Shown: piece by piece, positions 44,984 through 56,282 of the stretch | Layout: every line of letters begins with the position of its first letter | Numbering within the stretch: the stretch's first letter is position 1 | Assembly (NCBI GenBank): GCA_021432605.1 | Contig: MU271161.1 | Span: forward strand, 248,001 to 312,000 | DNA: 64,000 nt | Source of the DNA: Coniochaeta sp. PMI_546 | Lineage: Eukaryota > Ascomycota > Sordariomycetes > Coniochaetales > Coniochaetaceae | Direction: 5' to 3' | The notes under the pieces: model-generated | What the model was told of the DNA's origin: nothing | Databases searched by the model: none | What the model saw: only the letters and a program-made list of their open reading frames with translations | Translations under genes and position numbers: made by a program

Positions 44984-46219
44984 ATGCCGTACGCGCATAG
45001 AAACATCGTTCTTTTGATTTCTGTACTCGTAATTGGGTCATGGCTGTTATACCCAAATCTGCGGGAATCGCCTCGACCGCACACATCTGGGCCTATCCCG
45101 GGCGCTGACACAGATATTCTCAACGAGACTCTAGGGGTACGCACACTTGCGACCACACACCAATTTGACCAGCTAACAATCATGTAGTTCCAGAAGGTCT
45201 TCGTTATCAACCTGCCATCCAGGTCTGACAGGCGCGATGCCATGACCTTGGCAAGTGCTCTCACCGGCATCAAATTCGGCTGGATTGATGGAGTCGCTGG
45301 TGACCAGGTCCTGGAAAAAGTACTACCTCCTGATAGCATAGACAAGAACATCAGCAAAGGCAACAGAGGCTCGTGGCGCGTTCACATGAATGTGTTGCGG
45401 ACGTAAGATCGCACTTTCATCTTTCCTTTGTGGTGTATCAAGCTCACATCCCACAGCATCGTCCAGCAAAACCTCACCAGCGCACTTATCCTGGAAGACG
45501 ACATAGACTGGGATATCCGTCTCAAATTTCAACTCCAGAACTTCTCCCTCGCATCCCGCTCCTATCTCCAGCACGTCTCCTCAACTGCCTCAAGCCAACC
45601 CACAACCCTGTCCCTCCCGTCCCTGCTTCCTCTCTCCCCAGCTGCCTCGCCCTACGGGTCCCACTGGGACGTCCTCTGGCTAGGCCACTGCGGTACCTCC
45701 TTCCCGTCTTCCCAATCCTTGCGCGTGATCATGCCTCTCGACACAACAGTCCCGAGCCACCAGCACCTCCGCCCTCACCCCTTCGCCGGTCCCGACGAAC
45801 CCCTGATCTCCTCCTACCCACCACACACCCGCGTGATCCACGCCCCCGGGCCCGGCACAGCCTGCACCCAGGCCTACGCCGTCAGCCGCTCGGCTGCGCT
45901 CAAGCTCCTCTACCGATTCGGGACGCAGACATTCACCACCGGCTGGGATCTAATGCTGGGCGATTGGTGTGCCGGACTCTACGACCAGGGCTTAGAAGGG
46001 AATAAGAGAGAAAGGCCTGTTTGCGTGACCGTCCAACCACCGCTCTTCGTGCAGCATTATGGGAAGGGAGGGGCGTCGGATATCACTGCACCTGGAGGGG
46101 GTTTCATAGATCGGGGCAAGGAGATGACGCCGTATGTCAGGCTGAGCGTGAGGTTGAACATGGCGGCTTTAGTCAGGGGTGCTTGGGCGGAAGGGCTGAG
46201 CGATCAGTGGCCGGACTGA
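44984..46219 (+). CDS. GT25-family glycosyltransferase, type II membrane protein
   Basis: Predicted exons 44984-45136, 45188-45402 and 45457-46219; 376 residues. A hydrophobic segment after the start (IVLLISVLVIGSWLLY) is a signal anchor, suggesting a Golgi lumenal enzyme. Family motifs: VFVINLPSRSDRRDAM after the first splice, GNRGSWRVHMNVLRTI across the second splice, and the DxD-like metal/nucleotide site ILEDDIDWD. Downstream are WLGHCG, QAYAVSRSAALKLLY and GWDLMLGDWC, all usual in fungal GT25-like proteins. GT25 enzymes transfer galactose or similar sugars in lipopolysaccharide or glycoprotein synthesis; the fungal acceptor is not known. An upstream in-frame ATG at 44903 is possible but is judged less likely. 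It ends only 133 bases from the convergent IDO stop. Confidence 0.88.
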
Positions 46220-46352
46220 GGTTCAAATGAACATGCGATATAAACACACTAACTCATGTGATTATGTGTCACAGGACCGTTCTGTGACTCTGATGTAATA
46301 TTTGTATAAAATATAAGCTCTGAAAACGCATCATATGTAACTGTATTTAGAT

Positions 46353-47915
46353 CTAATAATGGCAAATCCCCCCAACATCATCATCAATAGTCCACGTGCC
46401 CGCCAAGCCGGCGACCTCGACCTCCTCGGTCGCCGCGCCCACCCCCGGCACGATGGGCTCCTCCGGCTTCCCGAAGAAGAAGTCATTCTTCCCCTCGGCC
46501 CTGAGCACGCGGCTCATGAAGCGCCGCGCCCACTCCTCCACGGTCGGCTCGCCCGTCTCGTCGCGCGCCTGCTTGAGGAACGACATCAGCGCCGTGCCGC
46601 CCGTGCCCTTGAGGTCGCGCCTCTTGCTGTCGTCGGCAGCGGGGGCCTCGAAGGCGATGCCCTGCGGACCTGAGCGGCGCTCCTGGACCGGCGAGTGGGA
46701 GGTGCGTGAGGAAGCGGTGGCGAGGTTGAGCTTCCGCCGCGTGGCCTCGGGGCTGCGGGAGCGGCTGCGGGCCCGGACCTCCCGGCTGGGCAGGACGATG
46801 TACCGGGTCACGATGGCGATGTGCTTGTCGCGCATGACGCGGAGCATGGACAGGCAGGCGTCGTAGGCGATGCACAGCTGCACGTCGGACTGGTTGTCGT
46901 CGACGAACTCGCGGATGTTGGCCACGGCCTGCACGTCGTTGAGGAAGCGGGCGTGCGGGCCGGGCATGTACTTGCGCATCTCCATGATGAAGTTGTGCTT
47001 GGGCTTGGAGGCGCGGCCCTCGCGGTCGGACAGGGAGTCGGCGCGGCTGCGCCTCTCGCCGGTGGGGTGGTGGTCCACGCCCAGGACGATGTCGAAGAAC
47101 TGGATGATGCTGCTCTGCGCGTTGCTGCCGCCCGAGTACTGGCGGTACTCCTCCGTGCCGGTGCCGTCCTCGTAGATGACGCCGTGGGGCAGGCCGGCCT
47201 CGGCCATGTTCTTGCTGCCGGCGAGGAAGGGGCGGATCCGGTGGTAGAAGATGGTGGGGTCGCAGCTCTCGTTCATGCGCTGGAGCAGGGTGCCGAGGTC
47301 GTCCAGGCGCTCGGCGAAGGTCTGCAGGCAGCGGGTGACGGTCGCCGCATCTCCGGCTCTGGCAGCCGCGATGGCTGTTAGCATCAGCGGGATGATGGGG
47401 CCTCCGCGTGCTTCGATGGCGACTGAGACCAGGTAAAACCAGGACTCGTCGAGGGCGCCGGTGAAGGTGTTCAGCGTGGCGAGATTCTCGAGGTTGTCGA
47501 TGCTCTCGTCCACGAACAGGGGCTTGAAGTTCCACAGGCAGAGGCTGGCGTAGGTGGCGACGGGCGGCACCTCGAGGTGTTCGGACACCTCCAACAGCGG
47601 GACTGCGATGGCCGGCGGCAGGCGGTCGCTGGGGCTGTCACCGCCCCAGATGTAGCCGTGGGCCATGAAGGTCAGCAGCGAGTAGGCTCTGCGCCATTCT
47701 GCGTCGTGTTCCAGACCGATGGTGGAGAGCACGGGGAGCCGGTCGACGACTCCTCTCAGTCGCTTGCTGAGGATCAGGGCCTGCAAGTTGGCGGCGATGG
47801 CCTCCCACTTGGTGTAGTAGGGATCAGGGAGTCTCGTCAACGGCAGGACGTCCGGAAGGAAGCCATGAGTTGGAGAGAGTCCATAGTCGGCGAGTACGGG
47901 GATGGAAGGAAGCAT
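46353..47915 (-). CDS. BNA2: indoleamine 2,3-dioxygenase (BNA2-type)
   Basis: Single exon, 520 residues. The start at 47915 (MLPSIPVLADYGLSPTHGFLP) matches the usual N-terminus; upstream in-frame sequence has no ATG. The conserved C-terminal haem region is present (HNFIMEMRKYMPGPHARFLNDV), with the candidate proximal histidine in PGPH, and the family end GTGGTALMSFLKQARDET is also in place. The enzyme opens the indole ring of L-tryptophan to N-formylkynurenine, the first step of de novo NAD synthesis in fungi. Compared with the usual 400-450 residues, this protein carries an extra Arg/Ser- and Pro-rich stretch (RARSRSRSPEATRRK and onward, about residues 385-430) between the haem region and the GTGGT motif, and a longer C-terminus. 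The middle of the gene is very GC-rich. Confidence 0.93.
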   Translation of the reverse strand: MLPSIPVLADYGLSPTHGFLPDVLPLTRLPDPYYTKWEAIAANLQALILSKRLRGVVDRLPVLSTIGLEHDAEWRRAYSLLTFMAHGYIWGGDSPSDRLPPAIAVPLLEVSEHLEVPPVATYASLCLWNFKPLFVDESIDNLENLATLNTFTGALDESWFYLVSVAIEARGGPIIPLMLTAIAAARAGDAATVTRCLQTFAERLDDLGTLLQRMNESCDPTIFYHRIRPFLAGSKNMAEAGLPHGVIYEDGTGTEEYRQYSGGSNAQSSIIQFFDIVLGVDHHPTGERRSRADSLSDREGRASKPKHNFIMEMRKYMPGPHARFLNDVQAVANIREFVDDNQSDVQLCIAYDACLSMLRVMRDKHIAIVTRYIVLPSREVRARSRSRSPEATRRKLNLATASSRTSHSPVQERRSGPQGIAFEAPAADDSKRRDLKGTGGTALMSFLKQARDETGEPTVEEWARRFMSRVLRAEGKNDFFFGKPEEPIVPGVGAATEEVEVAGLAGTWTIDDDVGGICHY

Positions 47916-49175
47916 AACTCGTCTATGGATGTAGTCCCAAAGTGAGTTTGATTGAGTAAGAGACGTCTCGACGATGATGTCTGTCGATAGTAGAACTCTC
48001 AAGTATCAAACTTGACAGATGTAGGTGCTGGGTTAGGGGATGAGGCGACTCTGACTTGATATCGAGTATTGACCTGACGCAAGGAGTATACAGAATTTGC
48101 TCTGTAATACTCCTCAGCCGTGCGAAAAATCTGTTGTCCTGTTCTCATCAAAGTCGCAATATCCTGAAGGCTTCCGGTGAAGAAGAGATATAGATGTGTC
48201 TGGAAGTGGGAGAGAGTGAGAGACTTCCCCCGGAAAGCGTGGAAGACGGTGACAAATGGGAGACGCGCGACTTTTAATAATCAACGGGAGACATGGAATC
48301 AAGTCAGTCAAGCACCGAAAGTCCTCGGATGACGGGCAGAGCCGCGCAAATCGCCTCATTGCGATTCATTTGCCCCGACTTTTTTCTGCAGAATCCACAG
48401 GAAACACTCAAGCGGGTTCGCAGGGCTTAGGCTTCTCTGGCTCTTCACACCAGTACACACCAGGCCGGCTCGGTGGAGTTGAGCAGGTGATCTTCCGGGC
48501 ACTCGGGAACCATAGGGACGACACGGTCTCGAAGTTCTTGGCGCCATCTCAAATGCCTCCGACTGCGGACGTCTTGAAAATCACCGACGAGGTAGAGACT
48601 CGCTTGAGTAACACCCACAGGTGTACCTACCATACTTAGTAGAGACAATAAATAGCATGTGATGGGCACTTCACAGCAAGGCAACAAGGAAACGGACATC
48701 TTAGATTGTGTAACAGTCAAACAGCATGCATGAACGCCCCGAAAACCATTGAAGATCTAGGTATCTCAGCATGCCAATTGGCCTTCAATCACGAGTCAAC
48801 CTACCATACTATGGTAGCATGTTTTGCAGCGCGGGGAGCAGAAGGGTTTTTTCTTCAGCGGCAACCGTCGGGTTTAAATGGGAAACGCAGGAATGTCGAC
48901 TACCTTACTCAGATAGTACGTAGTGTACCTGCCACAGTATTGTGGTAGTACTATGTAGAAGGTGCTTGTGCACGGACCAGGAGATTCAAGGTAGACCCCA
49001 CATGAGGGGAAGCTCCCGTTCTTGGGGAGGGAGGTACGTACCCCTTCTGCCCTTCCAGCCTCGTCATCCCCGCCAAGCTTCAACCACACACACCTTCCAA
49101 GCTGTCCAGGCTCCATGTTTCAACGTCCAGCCATGATCCGATAGCAACTAATTGTGGCAGCTGCTCCAATTGACA
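47916..49175. other. intergenic, divergent IDO (-) and VPS23 (+) promoters
   Basis: 1.26 kb without a recognisable gene. The open frame running upstream of the IDO ATG (to about 48002) has no ATG and is taken as leader. Short frames elsewhere show no motif. Confidence 0.5.
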
Positions 49176-51054
49176 ATGGTTGTCCAGCAGCACGTCCTCA
49201 ACTGGCTGTACAGCGTCTTGACAAGTGTATGCATGATCCTTCCTGCCTTACCCTGTATCATATACTAGTGGTCCGTTGGCGTGGTCCGTTCAATGCTAAC
49301 ACGAAGCTCCGCCAAACTCAGGAATACCACGATGTGAACCGCACGTACAACGATGTAGCCCAGGCGCTGTCACAATATCCCTCACTCACCCCAAGGACAG
49401 ATGTCCACAGTATGTTCGCCCGCCGAAGGACCTCTATACCGTCACGGCAACGCTAACCTGGTGCCTTCTTCATTCTAGCTTTCCCGAATGGCACATCTGC
49501 CCTCCTCCTCCATCTGACCGGTACCATACCGGTCCTCTTTCGAGGCACAACCTACCGGTTTCCTATTTCGCTATGGGTTCCGCATGCCTACCCCCGCGAG
49601 GCGCCATTGGTCTATGTGACCCCAACCGAGACCATGGTCGTGCGCCCAGGCCAGCACGTCGATCCTCAGGGCCAGGTCTACCACCCCTATCTAGTCGGGT
49701 GGGCGACCTTTTGGGATGTGAGTGCAGACCAAGGAGACATACAATGCGAAGCTCAATCAGACTGACTGAGTTATAGAAGTCGACGATACTTGATTTCCTT
49801 GCGATTTTAAGAGATGTTTTCGCAAAAGAGCCACCCGTGATAGCACGGCAGCAAGCGAAACCGCCGCCAGGTCCCCAACAAGTCGCAACACCACCGCCTG
49901 TCCCTCCTCTCCCTCCAGATCTTGCTCCGAGACAAGCGGGCAACATGCAGTCCCCTCCGCACGACGACTTGTCGAGGCCACCACCCCCGCCTCCGAAGCC
50001 AGGAGTGCAGTCGCCTCAACAGACTGTAAACATGGCACCAGCCCCCAATGGACCACCAATACCGCCCTTGCCTCCACAATTGGCGGGACCAGCAAGTCAG
50101 TATGGACCTGTTCCACAGGTTCTACCAGGTCAGCAGCAACAATACCGGCCGCAGCCTCAGGCGCAGAGTGCTGCTGCGCCCTCGAGATACGAAGCAGCTC
50201 CCCCTCTTCCACCACAGGGCCAACAGCCGGTCAGGTCTTTTGCACCAACATCTCAAACCTCCCCACCACCAGCAGTTGCTAGCCCACCGTACCAAGGGGT
50301 TCGACCGCAGTCTATGTACCAACAAGGGCCTCCGCAAGCACCATTCCGGCCGGCTGATCCTCGCGGTATACCATCGACCTTCCCACCTCAACAACCGCAC
50401 GGGAACCCGCAGCCGCTCTGGCAACAGCAACACGCACCACCGCCTCCAGTCCAAGCACAACCAAAACCCAAACCACCACCTCCTCCAGATATCATGGACG
50501 AGCCACTGACCCTCACCATCCCTAACTCCTCCAACGTGCCCGCACCACCCATCCCTCCCAACCCAGAAAAAGACGCCCTGCTCCACCAACTGGCCCAGAC
50601 CCTACACGCTATGCGCGTCCGATCACGGGCACACAATGATTCCTCCTTACAGGGTCTGCAAGCCCAACGCACAGCCATGCTCACCTCTCTCGAAGCCCTA
50701 CAGTCCGACCTGTCTTCTCTATCGTCCCTCTCCGCCCTCCTCTCCTCTAATACGGCGATCCTCAAGTCCTCCCTTCGCCAAGCCGACGCCGTGATCGAGT
50801 CCTCCGCAAGACAGGAACCGCCCGCCATCGACGAGCTGCTCGTTGCGCCCACAGTGGTGGGCAACCAGCTGTACGACCTTGTGGCCGAGGAGCGTGCGCT
50901 GGGAGACGCGATATTTGTACTTGGTCGGGCGGTGGAGAGGGGACGAGTGGCGCCGGCTACGTTCGCCAAGATGACGAGGAGCTTGGCACGGGAGTGGTTT
51001 CTTAAGAAGGCGCTTGTGAAGAAGATTGGGCGCGGCATGGGGCTCGCCTCGTGA
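49176..51054 (+). CDS. VPS23: ESCRT-I subunit Vps23 (TSG101/STP22 homologue)
   Basis: Predicted exons 49176-49226, 49322-49409, 49479-49717 and 49777-51054; 551 residues. Residues 1 to about 145 form the UEV domain: LNWLYSVLTSEYHDVNRTY across the first splice, then the conserved SLTPRTDVHTFPNG, FPISLWVPHAYPREAP and VYHPYLVGWATFWDKST (no active-site cysteine, as expected). About residues 160-370 are Pro/Gln-rich and disordered with many PPPP runs. A helical coiled-coil core follows, then the C-terminal steadiness box (DELLVAPTVVGNQLYDLVAEE ... REWFLKKALVKKI). The protein binds ubiquitin and Vps27-type partners at endosomes and starts sorting of membrane proteins into multivesicular bodies. In fungi it also takes part in ambient pH signalling through Rim/Pal proteins. 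Confidence 0.95.
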
Positions 51055-51538
51055 TAGGTCTTTGCACGTGGTGATTATACCGGATTTCTACAGCCAGCGT
51101 ATATGCATATGGGTGGATATTTTACCTATGTTTCGCGCCCTCTGGGAATCGAGACATCTCATCAATCAATGGAGCACCGAGCCTCGTCAAACTTTGCCAC
51201 TTTTCGTCTCATGATGATAGCGTTAGATAAACAGATATCTAGCTGTCTAAGGCTGCAATATCAACGCCCCATGTGGGCGATGCCGCCAAGTTGTTCAAGT
51301 TGTGCGGCCAGAAAAGTACCTTATCAGCATCTCTAACATATGCATCTGCCATATAAGCATATCCTCGTCAGGATTCCATCATTAACCATGTATTTCATCT
51401 ACTCACTCACTCACAACTACCTTCGTCCTCTCCCAAACACACACAACCGGACTGTTGTATACCCTAGACACGGAGCTATGCTTCTCTTGCCAACATCAAT
51501 GCAAAGACAAAGAAGAGAAATAACGAAAGAAAGTCATA
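51055..51538. other. intergenic, convergent 3' ends
   Basis: 484 bases between the VPS23 stop and the stop of the disordered-protein gene. No gene is recognised. Confidence 0.5.
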
Positions 51539-54419
51539 TCAAAGCTTCCCCACAACCCTGGCGGCACTCCTCCCCTTGGCCGTCTCGCGACAATACCCCA
51601 CAAACCTCCTAATATCAAGGACCCTCGACGGTCTCGGGTGCGCAAGCCCACACTGCGCGTTGGAAACAACCACGTCCTCCTCCCCATCCCCTTCAATCAT
51701 CACCGGCATCGGCTGCACCGGTCGATTATCACAGAATCCTCCATAGTCATTGCGAGCCGGAGCAGGTGTAGGCGGCCTCCGACGCGCGTCCCACACGCGC
51801 TGCTGACTTGCTGCGGGACTCTTGCGACGACGAGCCGGGTTGCGCGGCGGAATCTCTGGCCCCGTCGCGGACATGCCGTGGACCGACCGGATGCTGAGGA
51901 CTGGGCTAGCCCGAGATTTAGTAACGATCTTTGGCTTGCGGTACTGCGCCGCCGCGACCGGACCGACACCATCCTCATCGCTGCTGCCGCTGCCGCTGCC
52001 GGCTGCGACAGTCTGGTCCGCGGCATTCGCACTCCCCGAGGCACCACTCCCCGTAAACGAGAAACTAATGTTAAATTCCTGCTCGAAATAACCAATCATG
52101 TCCGCCGCCCCGTCGACCTCAAAGTTCAGATCCGGCAGGCTCGGCGCCCTGGTGTCCCTCGCCCTCCCGACACCGGTAGTAACACCGGCCCTCAGCTGTT
52201 GCCTGCTGACCACCCCCCTCGGCACCCTGCTTATTGTGCCTTGCACGAGAAACGTCGACTCCCTCGCGCAGGGGTGCGCGTTTCGTCTGGGCTCGAAGCC
52301 GTCGTGCCCTCCTCTACTTGCAAGGCGTCTCTTCTGAGCTGCCTGGGAGGGAGGCCTGGCACCGGAGTTGGCACCGCTGGAGGCGGGTGGGGACTTGTCT
52401 GTCTCTTTGTCGAAGGAGCCGGACAGCCGACGCCACATCTGCGAGCCGTTCTTGACCATCGTCTTGAGGCTGACGCCCACGTCTCCGCTGCGGCGGCGGA
52501 CGGTGGCGGCTGCTCTGGAGGATGTGGCTTTTGCGAGAGTTGCTGGCCGGCCTAGAGATTCGAAGATTGTGATTTTGTCTTTGAGGGGGGATGGTTGCTT
52601 CTTCTTTATGAGTTTGGGTGGATGGTCTGTGGGGGATTTGGCGGTAACGCTGTCTGATACGGACCTGTCAGAGTGGTGAATTGGGTCTCTCGGTGTGTCT
52701 GCTGGGGACGGCGTGCTTGAGTCGCCGGGGAAGGTTGCCAGGCCGATTGCTGCTGATAAGGCTACGAGGCTGGTGGTTGGCGAGGCTAGTTCTGGCCGGA
52801 AGCGTTGTTTGCTGCAGAATGGCACAGACGGGCCCGAGGCCGATGCTTCATCGTATCTCTCGCGAAGATCGGCAACCTTGTGTGGGTGGGCTAGAAGTGG
52901 TGAGGATCCGCGTCTGCAAATGAACCTCCCCGATGTTCCTTCATTGCTAGCAACCGGTCGGGACTGTTCTCTATGGACTTTGCCTTCGAGAGACTGCACC
53001 GGGCGAAGCAATGGATGAACCAAGCTTGCGTGCTTTAGGAAGCTTCTTCCTTCTGACCGAGTTAGACCTTCTTCTATTCCAGATACACGTTCAGGGGTAT
53101 GTCGCGGGCTTGACTTCCAGTGAGCAATCTTCGGGTCAGATGATGCCTTCTGAGGAGCTGACTTGATATCGGACATTGGGCTTGGCGCAAGACCATCACC
53201 TTCTGCGGCTGGGTGAGGTCCGGCCAAAGTATTGCTGCATTGCTCGATGGAGTGAAGCTGAAGAGGAGATGGAGTCATCCCCTGGCTGATTCTGCCTAGG
53301 CTTCGCTTTTCAATGACATTCTGTGAAACCCGACTCGACGACCTGTCCCCAATAGCCCAGTCTCTGCGATGGACATTGGACTCTTTCCGTGGTGTTGGTG
53401 TATACTCTTCGGCAGGCTTGATACTGCCCATTCTCACAGGGCTGCCTTGGTCAACCAGCTCAAAGGATGCCCGTAAACGGGCCACGCTAGGCGTCTTTCT
53501 TGTCTGACGTCCAGGCATAGGAGTGTCGGGCCTGGGTTTGACCATCACTGGATGCTCGTCTTCCGCATTTGCCAATATAACCACCTTCTTCGACGTCTGT
53601 GGCCTGGCTCGTTGTTCAGACGCGCAGACTTCGTCCTGGCTTGCGTCATTCCGGGCAGTCCTAGACTTGGCGGACACAGGAAGCTTGGGCTTCCGGGGAC
53701 TTGGAGTCAAAGTGAGTGGCCTCGTCGGTGACTCCGATACTGACAAGCGCTTAGCAAGTCGTATATGGATCATGGTCTGGCATGCACTTACCAGATGTCG
53801 CCTCGAACAGTTTTCGTCTCTCCGCTACAAGCAGTGGATCCCATTGCTTTCTCTCTTGGACACTGGGTTTGGTGAGAGTCTCCTCCTCATGAAGGTTTGA
53901 GTCCTTGGCTAAGGGCACATGGTCTTTGACCGAGTGTCCGCCTGTGGAGAGCGGGCTGATCGATCCTGACGAAGACTTCCGTTCCAGATGGTTGTAACCT
54001 CCAAGGTCTTCAGGAAGACCGAGAAGACTCTCTGTTGCGGGAGATACCTCTGGTGACGGCGTTCCCATGCCACAGGTTCGATGTGGTGGAGGTACTGAAG
54101 CCTTCCCGCCGACACTGTTCATGGCATCCAGGATCTCAAATTTAGACACAAGTCCGGCGAGACTGGGAGCAGTCGTCCGAACCGGAGCATGGTGGACTGG
54201 GGTCGTCGCCGAGTGGTGACCATCCCGCTGATTTTGCGAGAGTCTAGAGGACGATCCTGCTATGCCAAGCGTCGCGATCTTCGGGGTACTTGGCCTGGTC
54301 TTTGATGGTATTCGCAGAGGAGCCGGCTTGAGCGACGGGTTCTGGTAGTCTCCAGCTTCGGGACCAACCACGGCCGTGGCTGCCCGTGGGCGTGTGTTTA
54401 AGGAGGAAGAGGAAGACAT
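51539..54419 (-). CDS. large disordered protein of unknown function
   Basis: Predicted exons 54419-53792 and 53739-51539, intron of 52 nt, phase 1; 942 residues. I recognise no domain. The composition is Ser-, Pro-, Arg- and Thr-rich with many basic Ser-Pro motifs, so it is probably largely disordered and a kinase target. Notable short stretches: SLAGLVSKFEILDAMN (a possible amphipathic helix) near residue 85, QWDPLLVAERRKLFEAT ending exon 1, DKITIFESLGRP in the middle, DMIGYFEQEFNISFSF, and the C-terminal SRVLDIRRFVGYCRETAKGR. The FESL and FEILDA elements may be docking or coil motifs. No signal peptide or membrane segment. It is co-oriented with the Ste2-type receptor gene upstream, with 0.7 kb between. 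The long open frame and clean splice support a real gene; the function is unknown. Confidence 0.85.
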
Positions 54420-55095
54420 GGAAGTATTATGACGGGATTCTTTCGGATTCTATCGTCGAAGTTCAAGGCAAAACGTGCAGATTGAGCTTGTGCGTTCTTG
54501 GTTGTTGTCGTAGACCTGCTGAGTGATGATCACCAGAGTTGACCTCGAGGGAACCGGAAGACGAAATGAGGTCTTTTTCCTTGTACTTCTGGTCAACATG
54601 ACCACCAGTGCCTTCTATCTCCAAGATTGGGGCATCAGACCATGTTTGCCTTTGCTCCTTCCAAGTTTCTGGTCTATTGGGCAATATCCGGGTCAACATG
54701 CTCGACTTCAACTACCTCTAGGGAACTGCGACGCTAAATCTTTAGACTGACATACATGGTTCCCTGAGACTGAAGCAGCTTAAGGCTTCAATTTATTTCT
54801 ATAACTACACTGAGAAAGGAAACTTCAAGCGATGGTCGAACGGATCGAAGCACCCTTTTCACGCAACACGCGACACCTTCCAGTCTGGCCAAGCTGATGA
54901 AGAAAAAGAGAAAAGAAAGGATGATGTCGAGGACCATCGACTGTGTCTAAGAAGTGCGAAATAATGAAGTCAACGAAAGACAATGAGGTACCACCGCACG
55001 GTACTATCAATTTGGCAACCTGACGCCAGTGCCCTGACCGCGACACGGTCATGCATTTTATGCAACCTCCTCTTCACGCCACAACCCGTCCTGGC
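54420..55095. other. intergenic, promoter of the disordered-protein gene
   Basis: 676 bases between the receptor stop and the ATG at 54419. No gene, repeat or RNA is recognised. Confidence 0.5.
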
Positions 55096-56282
55096 CTACA
55101 CCGTCAACTGTTCGTGATGCTCAATCTGGCGCGCAACTCTCACGCCCTTTTCCGCATCCGCGCCCTCGTACTTTGCGAAGCCGTCGTCCTTCGCGCTGTT
55201 CTGTCCCTGACTGGAGTTGGCTTTGCTCTCTACCCGGGACGACACGGTGGCGCTATGCCAGCTCCTGAGGAACGGCTCCTTGTTGCTGCGCGAGCTGGGC
55301 GGCTTGCTGCCCTCCGACGAGCTAAAGGCGCTCGGGTTCGCTATACGCTGCGCTGCCAGGGTTCCGAGCGGCAGCACGACCACGACCGAAGTGTAGGTCA
55401 GAGAGCCGAACTCATATGCGTTCCATGGGCCGTACTCTATGCCGGCGAAGAAGGCTGGACTTGCGTTAATCGATGTCCCATAAGATGACTTGCGGGCTGG
55501 GCTAGAAGATGCTTACCCGGAATACACATGAGAATGCCGTTGGTCATGACCAGCACCTCCATGGCTGACATGCCCTTCACGGAGGGAAGAATACTGCGGT
55601 TCTGGACCATGTGTATGGCTAGTCGGACGTTGAAGAGGAAGCAAAACCAGAAGATGGATGCCGAGCTGAACGCGAGGTCCGTCTTTCGCACCCATAGTAT
55701 CGGTGAGAAATCAAAGTAGACGATGGCCAACGCTTGGATGACGGAACTGGCGAACTTGAACCCGACGGCCGCACCCGCGACAAGGGCCGAAAGGCCGATG
55801 GCGGGAAACTTGTACACGGCCGGCCATAGCTGGATCATGGCCCATGCCTGCACAATCAGTGCCGCCTCGATGAGAATGATGAGCGGGATGGTGGAGACGG
55901 TTCCGACGACGCTCATGCGGTAGTTGCTCGCCGGGACGAGACTTATGTCGCCCGACCAGAGGGTGTAGAACTCGTACCATTGCGACGAGGGGAACCAGGC
56001 GAGCAAGACGCAGCGCACAATGTTGCATAGCAGGGCGAGGAAGTTCAGCATTGTGGGCACCCGTCGATACTTGGCGCGTGGAGTCATGATCAGGTACACG
56101 ATCAGCATGATGATGGTGGCTCCGATTTGGCTGCCATAGATGGCTTGCGCGGCGAATCGAGCAGTGTACACCTCATCAACCATGTCGACTGGCACGGGGA
56201 TCTCCGTGACACCGTCTGGCCCTATGAGGGTGAAGACTTGGGTGAGGACGTCGAAGTCGTCCGTGCTGTTGCCGGAGGCCAT
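55096..56282 (-). CDS. STE2: Ste2-type alpha-pheromone G-protein-coupled receptor
   Basis: Predicted exons 56282-55517 and 55454-55096, phase 1; 374 residues. The start at 56282 (MASGNSTDDFDVLTQVF) is the first Met after a long in-frame leader; the leader is poor in family character. Seven hydrophobic segments follow. Ste2-family marks include QAIYGSQIGATIIMLIVYL (helix 1), FLALLCNIVRCVLL (helix 2), QWYEFYTLWSGD (loop), AALIVQAWAMIQ (helix 4), AMEVLVMTNGILMCIPAFFAGIEYG across the splice (helix 6), and SLTYTSVVVLLPLGTLAAQR (helix 7). The tail is about 80 residues, hydrophilic, with Ser clusters that can be phosphorylated. By family it senses the alpha-type peptide pheromone at the plasma membrane and signals through a heterotrimeric G protein in mating; in some fungi it also directs growth toward plant peroxidase signals. 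It is the homologue of Neurospora pre-2. Confidence 0.93.

Noticed and set aside
46483-47535. 350-codon minus-strand Arg/His/Pro-rich frame within the IDO gene
   Set aside because: It is the alternative frame of a GC-rich coding sequence; the IDO frame has all family motifs.
51638-52555. 305-codon plus-strand frame opposite the disordered-protein gene
   Set aside because: Antisense shadow; composition is dominated by Arg and Ala from GC-rich sequence.
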